Assembly (NCBI GenBank): GCA_963576565.1
Contig: OY755044.1
Span: 46,643,134-46,707,133 of the forward strand
Length of the DNA: 64,000 nt
Source of the DNA: Aspidapion aeneum
Taxonomy: Eukaryota > Arthropoda > Insecta > Coleoptera > Brentidae
Direction of reading: 5' to 3'
Part shown: piece by piece, positions 10,782 to 20,690 of the stretch
Layout: the number at the start of each line of letters is the position of its first letter
How positions within the stretch are numbered: position 1 is the stretch's first letter
Program-made: the position numbers and the translations under genes
The notes under the pieces: model-generated
Database searches by the model: none
Told to the model about the DNA's origin: nothing
Seen by the model: only the letters and a program-made list of their open reading frames with translations

Positions 10782-12205
10782 GTAGAGCGTGTCCCATTTT
10801 CGATGGGATTAAATGGGAAACTCGGTTGTTATTAAAGATATCGATTTTCTGATTGCAGATTACCGTGCTCTTTTTTTGAGCCCTTAAAAATGGTGTAATC
10901 AGATTTTTGCTATACCTTGTGGTTTCGGTAATACCTAATAGTTTTTGAAAAAATTGCATTTTTAATAATTCCTTGTATCTCGCTTATTTTGCAAGATATT
11001 TTTATTCTGTAAAAACCTTTTTATGGCAACTTTTTTAGAGCAAAATAATCGCGCGTTGTTAGTTTTTTAAAATATTGTTTCGTTTTTGAGATAAGGTATT
11101 TATCATAAAAAAATTAAATACAGACCTGGATTTTTTTTACTACTCTTTTGATTGGTTTCATGCTAATATCTTAAAATGATTAAACTATAATATTTTTTTG
11201 ATTTGAGGGTAAAAAAAATGTTAATATTTTAAAAAAAATTGTCCGAACCTGAAAATTTCCAACGTAAATATCAATTAAAAATTGCGAGACACACTAGTTA
11301 AACGATTTTTAGGTTATCTGTTTTAAAACGTTAATTAAAAGATTTATAAATAAAGTCAAAAACGTTAAGAAGTTACAAAAAAATTATATAAATTATTTGA
11401 TCGTAGCACAGCAACTCATGAAATTTACTTCAACATGGAAAAACAAAAGCGAGGAATTGACATGGCTAAAAATCGACCATATCTAGATTTTGAAGAATGG
11501 GATATGTTTGACTGCTTTATTCAAGCAACAAAATCTTAATATTTAAACGGCAGAAATGGTTTTTATGCAAAATGCGTTAAGAAAAATTACTTAAAACTGC
11601 CAACAATATCTTACACAATGGCAATCAGTTTGAGTATTTATATCATTAAAGAAAAATTAGTTATTATTTTTTGTTTCAAATAAATCCTTAACTTAACGTA
11701 AAACCGTTTTAATTTGCTCAGTATCAAAACTGTTAAACTAAAAATCGTTTAACTAGAAATGTTTAATTTATATCCAGGTTTGGACTAAATTTTTTTTAAA
11801 ATATTAAATATATTTTCTTAAACCTTAAAACAAAAAAAGATTAAATTTTTAATGTTTTTGTGATAATATTAGCATTAAACCAATCAAAATAAAAATCAAA
11901 AAATCCAGGTCCGTGTTTAATTTTTTTATGATGAATACCATATCTCAAAATCTACAGCATATTTTTAAAAAAAAGTCATTATTTTCTTCAAAAAAAGTTG
12001 CCACAAAAAGGTTTTTACAGAATAAGAATATCTTACAAAATAAGCGAGATATAAAGGATTATTAAAAATGCAATTTTTTTAACAACTCCTTGTATTAAAG
12101 AAACTACGGGGTATAGCAAAAATCTGATTACACCATTTTTAAGGGCTCAAAAAAAGAGCACGATAAGGTCCTATTTAATCCCATCGAAAATGGGACACGC
12201 TGTAC
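10782..12205. mobile_element. 1.4-kb palindromic element (ends GTAxAGCGTGTCCCATTTTC)
   Basis: The left end GTAGAGCGTGTCCCATTTTC is mirrored by GAAAATGGGACACGCTGTAC at the right. The inverted homology continues inward for about 480 bp (AATCAGATTTTTGCTATAC, AAAAACCTTTTTxTGGCAAC, CCAGGTCxG) and resumes closer in (CTAGTTAAACGATTTTTAG at about 11300 and its complement at about 11735). The unpaired centre, about 11.35-11.70 kb, contains one short open frame. ACAGxGTGTCCC-type ends are common in insect TIR elements; I cannot assign a superfamily. Confidence 0.75.
11435..11539 (+). CDS. 34-residue ORF in palindrome loop, unrecognised
   Basis: ATG at 11435, TAA at 11537-11539. It reads MEKQKRGIDMAKNRP at the start and FEEWDMFDCFIQATKS at the end. 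The composition is less biased than chance frames nearby, and it occupies the only non-palindromic part of the element. It could be a remnant of an internal gene lost from an autonomous ancestor, or chance. No domain recognised. Confidence 0.2.
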   Translation: MEKQKRGIDMAKNRPYLDFEEWDMFDCFIQATKS

Positions 12206-13130
12206 CTATACTTAACCCAGGTACGGATCTCTGAACTTTATGAATCCAATATTAAATATTGCATAAAGCTATTTAGGAGGTGTATTCTGTTTGTCAAAAC
12301 TAAATATGGTGTGAGGTTTGGGAAGGTGGGGAATTTCCCCTTTTTCCTCTTCTGTCGATCCGCGCCTGCTTAACCTTATCATTTATAACCAAAGAGATAA
12401 CCTATATTATTCTCTTTGATCTACCAATTAATACTACAGACAAGACGCCTGCAATAATAAAACACTGGACTTTCTAGAAATTTTTGTTAAAAATTACAAA
12501 ATTCTATTATTGATTCTTAAGAAATCATCTTTAGCAACTTTTTTAATTGAATAGCTTTGCAATTAAGATTTTTGTATTCTTCTGCCAGTGACGCCTATAT
12601 CTACTATCTATAATTTAATTTTCTACAATAAAGTTGATTACACACTTTCTGTAAAATGCTTACCTTTTGAGAAAATGATAATAAAACTGAATAATTTCGG
12701 TTTATTTTCCATATACTATGAAAATACATAGGAAACGGGTGTACTATGAACCGAACCGAACACTTCATGGTTCGTATCTCAGCAAGGGTACTACCCAGAA
12801 AACTCAATGATGTCTCGGTATTGCTCTATCAGTTTTTCTTTAGTTGTTTTCGGAACTTCTTAATTGATTTTCCCTACAGAACACAAAACAGGCTTTTGAC
12901 AGATAAATAAAGGATAAAGGATAAAAAATTGTGTCTGCAAAAGGTCAAAATTGGGATTCTAAATATCACGTGACATCTGTCATTTGATGACGCATTTAAA
13001 AACGATGAAGTTAGCTAAAGAAGGGCGTGCAAAATTTCGTTATTGAATCTTTATTGTGTTAATGTCTATGTTAGGTATTAGGTTAGGTCATTAACTTCTT
13101 CGAAATCAATGGGTTAGGTTAGGTTTGACT
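12206..13130. other. non-coding spacer
   Basis: No gene seen. CGATCCGCGCCTGC at about 12357 resembles the right end of hAT-like elements. TTAGGTTAGGT-type words occur at about 13081-13120, at the 3' edge of the LINE that follows; there are too few for a telomeric array. Confidence 0.4.
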
Positions 13131-13193
13131 ATGAGCGGTGCGAATGTCGCCCCTCCACTGCGACTCAAGTGGTCTATTGTGGCTCATCCCAAC

Positions 13194-14305
13194 TTAAATA
13201 TCACCAATACCTATCTCCTTTATGAAGCAGATCAGTTTGTTTGGTGATATTTCCTCAAGGTCTTGAGGCTCTATCTGTCCAGGTCCGAATATTTTCGCCC
13301 TAGTTCTCTGTCTTGCTACGCAGTGAAAGATTAGATGAAGTGGCGTTTCCTCCTCAACACCACAGAACCTACACGCTGGTGTGTTGCTTACTCCCAGTCT
13401 GTTCATGTGTTTGTTGATTCGGCATTGGCCTGTGTATAGCCCTGTGATTATTCTTAGGCTATTCCTGTTTAATTCCAGGAGTTGGTTCGTTCTGTGTTTG
13501 TCTGGCTTGCTTAGAAAGGTTTTGGTGTTGTTGTCTCGGGGTTGCCCGCCAGTTTTGAGTCCCCTTTCTAACAACCCACTCTCCTATTTCTTTTGTGACT
13601 GTGGCCTTAGGTAACCCGAAGTAAGGCTCCGGTCCAACCAGCGCGGATTCTGCTCCCGCCCTGGCTAGTGCGTCTGCTTTTTCATTTCCCTCAACTCCCG
13701 TGTGGCTTGGCACCCAGACAAGACTGATCTTGTTGGTTCTGCTGGCCTGTCTTATGGTTTCAAGGCAATTCCCGACTAGTCTGGATTGAATTTTATGTGA
13801 GCTTAATGCTTTTAGAGCTGATAAGCTATCTGAGATGATTTTGATGCTTTTGTTTGAGAGGTCCCTGCGGGTAATCTCTCTACAGCATACATACTTCTAT
13901 TGCATGTAGTTCTGCTTGGAATATGGTTGCTAAGTTTCCGAGTACCACCGATATTTCAGTCCGTGGTCCCGTCACACCCGCACCCACCCCATTTTTTGTT
14001 TTCGATCCGTCTGTATACCATACGTGGTCGGCGTTTAGCAGTTGAACAGGTCTCTCCCGCCATTCCTCCCTCGTTGGTATAAGAACCTTAAAAGGTACAT
14101 CAAAGCTGTATTTGGGTAACATGTAGTCTGTTGTCATGCTAAGTATTCCGTAATACCTCAGCCAGGCCCGCAAAGATACCCTTAGCTTGTCCAGGTTGCT
14201 CTTGGTTTAGGCTCTTAAACCTTGCCACTGCTGCCCTGGCCTCCTTCTCTACCCAAATGTGTAGGGGGGGAAGGTTTAGCATCACCTGCATTGCCTTCAC
14301 AGGTT
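13194..14305 (-). pseudogene. RNase H domain and C-terminal Cys motif of LINE
   Basis: Minus strand, spread over three frames. First comes VWYTDGSKTKNGVGAGV with FQAELHAIE (catalytic Asp and Glu), then SDSLSALKALSSHKI in a shifted frame. Next is WVPSHTGVEGNEKADALA, carrying the conserved His and Asp of RNase H. Last is TGQCRINKHMNRLG followed by CRFCGVEEETPLHLIFHC, a C-X2-C...H-X4-C motif usual after RNase H in this LINE group. Breaks near 13885 and 13575 disable it. The tail after the stop ends CCTAACCTAACCC. Confidence 0.8.
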
Positions 14306-14313
14306 CATTCAGG

Positions 14314-14788
14314 TCATGTTATGACTCTACACGCCATGCCTTGCACGCGTGCCAGTTTGTCCCTGGTTGTTTTTTGCTTAGTTTTTGCCCACCAAGCAAT
14401 AGAGCCATATGTGATCATCGGTCTCACTACCGTTAGGTATAGCCAATAGGTTTGTTTTGGTTTCATTCCCCATAACTTCCCACAAATTCTGGTACATGTC
14501 CACAAGGCCATTTTCGCCCTGCCGATTACCTTGTCCAGGTGGGTGTTCCAATTTAGTCTCTGGTCCAGAATCAGTCCCAGGTATTTGGCATCTTTTTGAA
14601 AAGGAATGCGTATCCCTTCGACGGTGGGTTCTGTTAGGTTCAGTTTTCGCCTTCTCGTGAAGGGTACTATAGTGGTTTTTCTAGGGTTGATTGATAGTCC
14701 CTCCCTATTACACCATCCATTTATTAGGTTTAGCGCCCTTTGTAAGATGTTGGGTATTACACCATCGAATTTGCCGAAATTGGTTTAG
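14314..14788 (-). pseudogene. reverse transcriptase C-terminal part
   Basis: On the minus strand the frame reads WCNREGLSINPRKT, then KYLGLILDQRLNWNTHLDK, then RPMITYGSIAWW, ending RVIT followed by TGA. These are the post-catalytic RT/thumb motifs of R1/LOA-like LINEs. They align with the copy at 62.7-63.5 kb (LKYLGVILDSGLTW, RPRIQYGSIVWW). The catalytic part (YADD) is lost by 5' truncation. The family's reading frame continues one frame away after the TGA (EPVKAMQVMLNLPPLHIW at about 14305-14250), so there is a frameshift near 14315. Confidence 0.8.
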
Positions 14789-14794
14789 GTATTA

Positions 14795-14887
14795 GAGAAT
14801 TATTGAAATAAAGCCAGGCTATAATAGTGCCAGGCATAGTTTTCAATGTGAATGTGTCAAAATAGTGCTTGGCACAATTATAGCCTA
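14795..14887. mobile_element. R4 MITE, left half only
   Basis: ATTGAAATAAAGCCAGGCT plus ATAATAGTGCCAGGCA at the LINE truncation point, followed by a decayed complement (TGCTTGGCACAATTATAGCC). Either an end fragment or a short inner-deleted copy. Confidence 0.55.
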
Positions 14888-15334
14888 AAAAGTATCGCCT
14901 TTCCGAATATCATCAATCAATTACAAGGGATTCTGTCCGATGGTAACGCCACTGATCAATGATGTTGAAATAACGTGCACAAAGTGTTTGTTGTTATTTT
15001 TATTTTGTTTTATTTACTTTATAAGTAAATGTCGAATAAGTAATTAAGCTCGTAATATTCCTGGTGCAATAATAAAAAAAATAGTCGTGAGAACATTTTT
15101 TCTGCACCGTATTAGGAATATAAGATTACCGATCTTTTAGTTATCATAATATTACTGTTATTGAATAAAAAAATCGTTTGTGAAAATTAATAACAAAATA
15201 CATAAACGTACACAATGAAGGGGTTGGGGGCACGAATAATTACTATGAGGTACTTTCCTCCAAGATGCTACAATTCACATTTTTTAAAATATTTATACGT
15301 ATCTACATCATAGCCCTTTGAGTTGTTGCATAAG
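14888..15334. other. non-coding spacer
   Basis: AT-rich; no feature recognised. Confidence 0.4.
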
Positions 15335-15464
15335 ACCCGGTTCCCACCTACGACTTTCTCATGCGTGCCCGCGCACGCGTCACATGACTGTCAAAACAAT
15401 TCATATTGAGATCATGTGACGCGTGAGCGGGCACCCACGAGAAAGTCGTAGGTGGGAACCGGGT
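15335..15464. mobile_element. long-stem MITE (ACCCGGTTCCCACCTACGAC), 130 bp
   Basis: Inverted arms of about 52 bp (15335-15388 and 15411-15464) begin ACCCGGTTCCCACCTACGAC and run through GCCCGCxCACGCGTCACATGA. They are nearly perfect and separated by about 22 bp. TAAG lies outside both ends. A related copy sits at 21.06-21.18 kb. No ORF. Confidence 0.8.
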
Positions 15465-15696
15465 GTAAGACAGTGGTAATATCATATACGTTTACGTATA
15501 TGGGTAATATACGTATAAATCTAATTGATGAAAAAGTTGACATATTTTTAAAATTATAATATTTCCCATTGCCCAGTTTACTCAATCTCAGCAGCAAAAA
15601 GGCAATCTCTTGATCATCACGAAATCAAAAGACAGCCTATATCATATATCATAATATCACCATACTGTGCTTTTTTTAAGCCCCTTTAAAAGGTAT

Positions 15697-15951
15697 TAGG
15701 CACTTATTGCAATAAAGCCAGGCAGTAATTGTGTCGGGCACTATTCTGACAGTTTCGCATTATAAGAACAGCTGTCTTCTTTCAAAATTAGGCCTTTGTG
15801 TATTATAAGAGCCGGAATTAATAGTGTCGCCACTATTAATGGAAAATAAACGACTGGATTTATAAATTCGACTTTGGTATGTCAATTTTGAAAGAACTGT
15901 CAGAATAGTGCTCGGCACTATTATTGCCTGGCTTTATTGCAATAAGTCCCT
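15697..15951. mobile_element. R4 MITE, complete reference copy, 255 bp
   Basis: Left end TAGGCACTTATTGCAATAAAG, continuing CCAGGCAGTAATTGTGTCGG. The right end mirrors it (CCTGGCTTTATTGCAATAAG then TCCCTA). The interior holds CTTCTTTCAAAATTAGGCC, a central ATTAATAGTGTCGCCACTAT and CGACTTTGGTATGTCAATTT. No ORF. Other copies: 6397, 10270, 14795, 19088, 53874 and 59337. Confidence 0.85.
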
Positions 15952-17289
15952 ATTTAATCAGTTCCCCGTAGTTCCTTATATTATCAGCGACGCACAGTGC
16001 GGACAAAAATAGGGTTTTTTGACAATAATCAATATCTTTGTTGCTTTTCAAAAAAGTTAATTTTTTTATAGGGTATGTGATAAAGTGCAGTCTAAAGGTT
16101 AAAATAAGTAAAACTTTTTAAAATATATATATGTCATTTTATTTAAAATATTAAAAAAATAAATTAAAGTACATTCAGTTTAAGCTACAGTTACGTTAAA
16201 AATAAAAATCAATTTACTTTTGTGTTAGACATTAAACTAATTTTTTTTTTTATTCGGATTCATGGGCGTAGTTAGGAAGCCTTGGGAAGGCTACTTACCC
16301 CTTCCAAAAAAATTAAATTAGCAACCCCAAAATAATTATTTTTACCATACACACACATATAGCACCCTTAGATTCTTTGTTCTTAAATATGATTCTAAGA
16401 AAGCCGTTTTAGGCCGGCCACGACTCGGTCCTGGTACGGACTCTGTTTCCGAATCTGTATTTTTTGATTTTTCTGAATCCGTTTTATAACAAATTTCTCA
16501 GATATATCTTTATTTTACCATTCGAAATAACGGTTTTGAAAATAAATTTTGTTTCGTCCCGATAGCTTCCATTTGAGACTGAGACTTTGCAAAAATTTAA
16601 TGATGCCTTATTTAGAATTTTTTGTCAGAACATTCTTCTAAACCCAACAAAGGTTGAATTTTTTTGAAAATATTTAACACCTTCAGATTTTCGTGAGATG
16701 CCATTCATTTAACAAGTCTGAATGTTTTATGCTTATGCGTTCTAAAAGTTTTTAAAAAATGATAAAATAGTATATTATCTTCTAAGGGACTTAAGTGGCA
16801 CTTTTATCCCGAGAAGAAATAATTGTATGTAGCTACAGTTCGCCGAGTGCTCAAAAGATACTTTAGTCATTTTTGGGCCCCGTTTTTGTTAAAATTATTT
16901 TGCAAGAAGAACAGACTTCTCATTTTTACGTTTTATCTTTGAACGTCACTTTTTATCCACGGGATAAAAAGTGATACTTTATCCCTAAAATTTTTGATAA
17001 AAAGCGCACTTTTGATCTCCTAAGTGCAAAAAAACTATTTTTTTTTAATATTCGCCCACACAAACATTAGAATAATGTTTGGCATATATATTTTAAGACT
17101 GCAGTATTTTTATAATTTTATTGACTACCTCAAATTATTGTTTTTGTGCGTTCCCATTGACAAAAAACGGCCAATACGTTATATATATAATATATTATGC
17201 GATTCTAAAATATTTAATTTTCCATTTTGCTCACAGTAGTATAAGGTGACTTAGTACTATAAATATTTTGGAAATTCTTTTTTTTATTA
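15952..17289. other. AT-rich DNA with a perfect small hairpin
   Basis: No gene seen. TCACTTTTTATCC (16946-16958) and GGATAAAAAGTGA (16962-16974) form a perfect 13-bp inverted repeat around ACG. GACGCACAGTGCGGAC at about 15992 has an inverted near-match at about 18850. The 71-residue frame at 17024-17239 has no recognisable motif. Confidence 0.4.
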
Positions 17290-17505
17290 TCACCTATAAC
17301 CACTCGCCATCACCGGATAATAAGCCTCATATCTTCTCCAGATTTAGTGCCATTTTTGACAACTTGCTGCCGCCATTTTTGACGTTGATCAGAGCTGTCA
17401 CAATTTTATATTTGTCCAAATGGCGGCAAGACTGGTTTTAAGGGTATACCTAAACGGGAGATGATGTGAGGCCTCTCAAGCGGGGTGGTAACCAATGTGT
17501 TATAA
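17290..17505. repeat. imperfect inverted repeat, possible MITE
   Basis: GCCTCATATCTTCTCC (left) and GGGAGATGATGTGAGGC (right) are complementary. A second pair (TTGCTGCCGCCATTTTTGAC and AATGGCGGCAAGACTGG) lies inside. The outer ends are unclear. Non-coding. Confidence 0.5.
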
Positions 17506-17861
17506 ATTATTAGGATTGAAATATATTATTTAAAAAAATACAGCACCCTTAGTAGCAGCCAGTAGCAAAAAATATTTATGCTACCTTTTTGCTAATTCAT
17601 TGGACTAATATTTAGGATATATGCCAGACCTTACAAATCTTTGCGATTTTTTATAACCTTAATGAAATTTAAAAAATATTTTTTTTTGTAAGCATAACAG
17701 TTTTAATTAAATTATTTTAAAAGCGAGACGTTAATTTGACAAAATTTTATTTAAACAAATAGCGGAAATATAGATCACTGTAATACTTAAAGAATTTTTT
17801 TTTTATATTTAAATGCAGAACCAGTAAAATTATTTTTCTGATAGGTATTTTATACGATTTT
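17506..17861. other. AT-rich spacer
   Basis: Nothing recognised. Confidence 0.4.
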
Positions 17862-18697
17862 TAGCTCACACATATACTATACTATAGTAGTGTGACCTAT
17901 GGTGATCCTAATTTTTTCGAGAAAAAAAAAGTTGCTCCGATTTCAAAAATTTTTATATATCTTTGCGTTTCAGATGATTTTAAAACTTTTTTGTTGCGCC
18001 GTCTGTCTGTCTGTCTGTATGTATGTCTGTCTGTATGTCTGTATGTCTGTATGTCTGTATGTCTGTATGTCTGTATGTCTGTATGTCTGTATGTCTGTAT
18101 GTCTGTATGTCTGTATGTCTGTATGTCTGTATGTGTGTATGTCTGTATGTCTGTATGTCTGTATGTCTGTATGTCTGTATGTCTGTATGTCTGTATGTCT
18201 GTATGTCTGTATGTCTGTATGTCTGTATGTCTGTATGTCTGTATGTCGGTATGTCGGTATGTCTGTATGTCTGTCTGTAACGACCAACGCGCATAACTCA
18301 AAAACGGTTTGCCCGATTTCAATGAAATTTGGTACCTAGGCTGGGTCTTGGGTCGAGATGGTCCCATTTAAAAATGAACAAAATCCACCGAACACAAGCT
18401 AAATAAAAGGGTGGGGGTAGATTTTAAAAATTAGAGTTTATGTAAAAATATGGCATGTGTGATATCAAACGAAAGGTAATTGAGTCCGGAGTTAATCAAA
18501 ATACATTTTAGTTCTTGTTTTTTTTTAAGGGTGGGGGTAGATTTCAAAAATTTGAGTTTAATTTAAAACATGGCTTGTGTGGTATCAAACGAAAGGTAAT
18601 TTAGTCTGCAGTTGAATAAAATATTAGCTTACACGTACACTATAACTATAGTACCTAGTGTGAGCTTAGGGGCCCATATATTGGCAGAGTATTTTTA
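17862..18697. mobile_element. R3 family copy a, with large octanucleotide array
   Basis: It opens TAGCTCACACxTATACTATA and closes with CTAGTGTGAGCTTAGGGGCC...TTGGCAGAGTATTTTT. After the left end come a TGGTGATCCTAATTTTTTCG block, the TGTC/TGTA array, GCCCGATTTCAATGAAATTT, and two direct subrepeats 120 bp apart (GTGGGGGTAGATTT at 18411 and 18531). The right end is itself a palindrome (TAGCTTACACGTACACTA against TAGTACCTAGTGTGAGCTTA). No ORF beyond array artefacts. Copies b and c lie at 26.7 and 30.9 kb in the opposite orientation. Confidence 0.8.
18000..18279. repeat. octanucleotide array (TGTATGTC)n, ~280 bp
   Basis: Roughly 30 near-perfect TGTATGTC repeats flanked by TGTC repeats, with isolated variants (TGTATGTG near 18130, TCGGTATG near 18246). 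It is an expansion of the short GACAGACAGACATA tract found at the same place in R3 copies b and c. All frames are open on both strands because 8-mers of this composition lack stops; not coding. Confidence 0.95.
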
Positions 18698-19087
18698 TAA
18701 TAACGACTTTAACTATTTATTTTGTTCACTTTCGCAAGTGTGACCAAAAAAAGAGGTTATGATTACAGATAAACTGGACATTTATCTATACTTTTGCAAT
18801 ATTAAAACTTTTAAAATGTAACCTCAGTTTTTCGAATATTGCCCACAGGAGTCCGCACTGTGCGACGTCTGGCGAGGTGAAGCATGCAAACATGGTACAC
18901 CAGGTCATCGAAGAAAAAACATGTTATTTCTTCGATGACCAGGTTGAATGAGTAAAACCGCATGGGCTTTAAGCCGACACAAATGCTTTTTGACATAATC
19001 GTAATTTATACTGTAAGATATTATATCTTCCTTATTTTAATAAAATAATATGAAAACTTATTTTAAGGCAACGTTTTAAAGAGAAAA
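18698..19087. other. spacer with short hairpin
   Basis: GGTCATCGAAGAAA (18903-18916) and TTTCTTCGATGACC (18927-18940) form a perfect 14-bp hairpin with a 10-base loop. No gene recognised; the 61-residue minus-strand frame covering it has no motif. Confidence 0.45.
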
Positions 19088-19490
19088 TAGGGACTTATTG
19101 GAATAAAACCTTAGGGACAGTCCTTAAATTACGTAACGCTGTAGGGGGGAGGGGGGTTTGGCCTTGCGTTACACTTAATGTTTTTTACCTTCTTGAAAAT
19201 GCGTTAAGAGGGGGGAGGGGGGGGACAAAAATCCAGAATTTTTGCGTTACGTAATTTAAGGACGTTCGCTTACTTTATTTTAGACTTTATTCTGACAGAA
19301 TTATAAAGAAAACTGACAGCCGACCTCTCAAAATTGACCTACTAAAGTCAAGTTTAAAAATAAAGTCGCTAACTTTCATTTAATAAAAATAGGCACTAAT
19401 AAATCCGGTTCTTAAATACACAAAGGCCAAAATCTGTCACAATACTGCCGATTTTAAAATAAGGTCAGGTTTTATTTCAATAAGTCCCTA
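19088..19490. mobile_element. R4 MITE copy interrupted by another MITE
   Basis: The R4 ends are AGGGACTTATTGGAATAAAA (left) and TTTCAATAAGTCCCTA (right). The R4 interior (CAAAATTGACCTACTAAAGT, then CAAAGGCC) is recognisable but diverged. The left part is split by the element at 19115-19266, so this R4 copy is older than that insertion. Confidence 0.75.
19115..19266. mobile_element. MITE with GTCCTTAAATTACGTAACGC ends
   Basis: Near-perfect 20-bp inverted core GTCCTTAAATTACGTAACGC at both ends, with a G-rich interior (GGGGGGAGGGGGG twice). CTTA flanks GGGACA on the left and follows GTTCG on the right, so the duplication could be 3-4 bp. It is nested in an R4 copy. Confidence 0.75.
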
Positions 19491-19491
19491 A

Positions 19492-19879
19492 TGATGCAAG
19501 AGCTCAGTAAATAAACAATGGCAGATATCGTTTTAAATAAAAACTTTTAATAACTCAGTTTTCCATCAATTTTTTACTAAATAAAACTTTCTAAAATCAG
19601 GAGCTGACACGCCACTGCAAAAAATAAAGGGTCGGGTGGAGTAATAAAAAGATTATAAATAATAATATAAATAAATACCAACTTATTTAAATAAGATAAA
19701 CACTAGAACTATATAGGTACAGAATTCGGGGTGTGGTATTGTTCAATTATGACTGAATTTTTCCAAAATATTTTTGAAAGACGGACTCTGATTAAATATT
19801 ATATCAAAAGAGTCTTTTTTAACTACCTTCTTTGTCGATGTGACATTGTCAACGTCATTGGAAAAAATAATCCACTGAT
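19492..19879. other. AT-rich spacer
   Basis: Nothing recognised apart from GGAGCTGACACGCCACTGCA near 19600, a possible hAT-type end. Confidence 0.35.
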
Positions 19880-20690
19880 TGTCGAACTTGACCCTTCAAA
19901 AGGCGAAGTATGAATAAGTGAAATCGGTTCAGTCGTTCCCAAAATATTAATTTTTGTTTTAACCATTTTTTACAGATTATAGGATTGCCGTAACAATTCT
20001 GTCTGCAATAGGTTCGTCAAAATTAATTATTGCTTAACCGATTTCAATGAAATAGATAGATTTAAGGACCATTATCAAAAGCCGTTTTAAAATCCAAGAT
20101 GGTGAACAGAATCTTTCTTGATCCTTTAAAGGCTCATATTTAATCTTTGGTAAGTTCCGAGAAATTTTTCGGACGTTTCTCTGCATTGCATTAATTTCTG
20201 TATAAAATGAATGATTCTGTCTGTAAAACAATGATTAGAAGAAAAATTATTATTACGGGAACTACTGAAAACATAACAATAAACAAGCCTCTTTAGAGTC
20301 AAGTGTGATTCTGTCTACTATCTTAATACAAGATGCCCAAGATGATAGTGAATTTCGTAGTGTGGTCTTTAGAGAGCAATCAATCTTCGCCATGATGTAA
20401 TAATTGCAGTCGATTCAGTAAGTTCATGAATTTATAAAGGAATGGATGTAGACATGAATGAGCAAGGCAATCGTATCATCAGATATCTAAAACAATGGTT
20501 GAAACACAAAATATTTTTTTGGAAACCAATAAAGCGATTTCAGTGAAACGTGCCTGACTAGGAAATAGAGCTTTTCTGCCAATTCAAAGGAAATTCTCAA
20601 AGTTGTATATGAATCATAAGAATAAAAATGAGCCTCTGTGAAGAGTCACGTTTGATTCTGTCGGTCATCTAAAATTTCAAAATTTAGGGA
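19880..20690. mobile_element. foldback-like array, second copy (partial)
   Basis: Carries the same unit as 1.89-3.65 kb: forward at about 19960-20050 (TTTTAACCATTTTTTACAGA, ATTCTGTCTGCAATAGG, TTAACCGATTTCAATGAAAT) and reverse at about 20440-20505 (GAATGGATGTAGACATGAAT, AAAACAATGGTTGAAAC). The AAGATGGTGAACAGAATC phrase matches AGATGGCGGACGAAAT in the first copy. Mirror arrangement; no coding content. Confidence 0.65.

Larger units (their letters stand above)
13131..14790 (-). mobile_element. RNase H-bearing LINE, 5'-truncated and decayed
   Basis: Minus-strand 3' half of a non-LTR retrotransposon: end of the reverse transcriptase, connector, RNase H and a C-terminal cysteine motif, then a short 3' region. 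Reverse transcriptases followed by RNase H are typical of the R1/LOA/I group. The 5' truncation point is near 14790, where RT homology stops at an in-frame stop; an R4 half-element starts beside it. At least three frame breaks make it a pseudogene. It is homologous to the LINE at 57.6-64 kb but a different copy. Confidence 0.8.

Noticed and set aside
10726..10959. 77-residue minus-strand ORF
   Set aside because: Lies in the arm of the 1.4-kb palindrome and is mostly non-coding inverted repeat.
13081..13125. TTAGG-like words suggesting an insect telomeric repeat
   Set aside because: Only a few irregular units at the 3' edge of a LINE; no array.
18000..18279. CRISPR-like array
   Set aside because: No spacers; simple microsatellite in a eukaryotic genome. 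No CRISPR structure anywhere in the window.
17892..18367. Six long overlapping open frames (SVCLYVCM and TYRHTDIQ repeats)
   Set aside because: They are all translations of the TGTATGTC array in different frames; open by composition, not coding.
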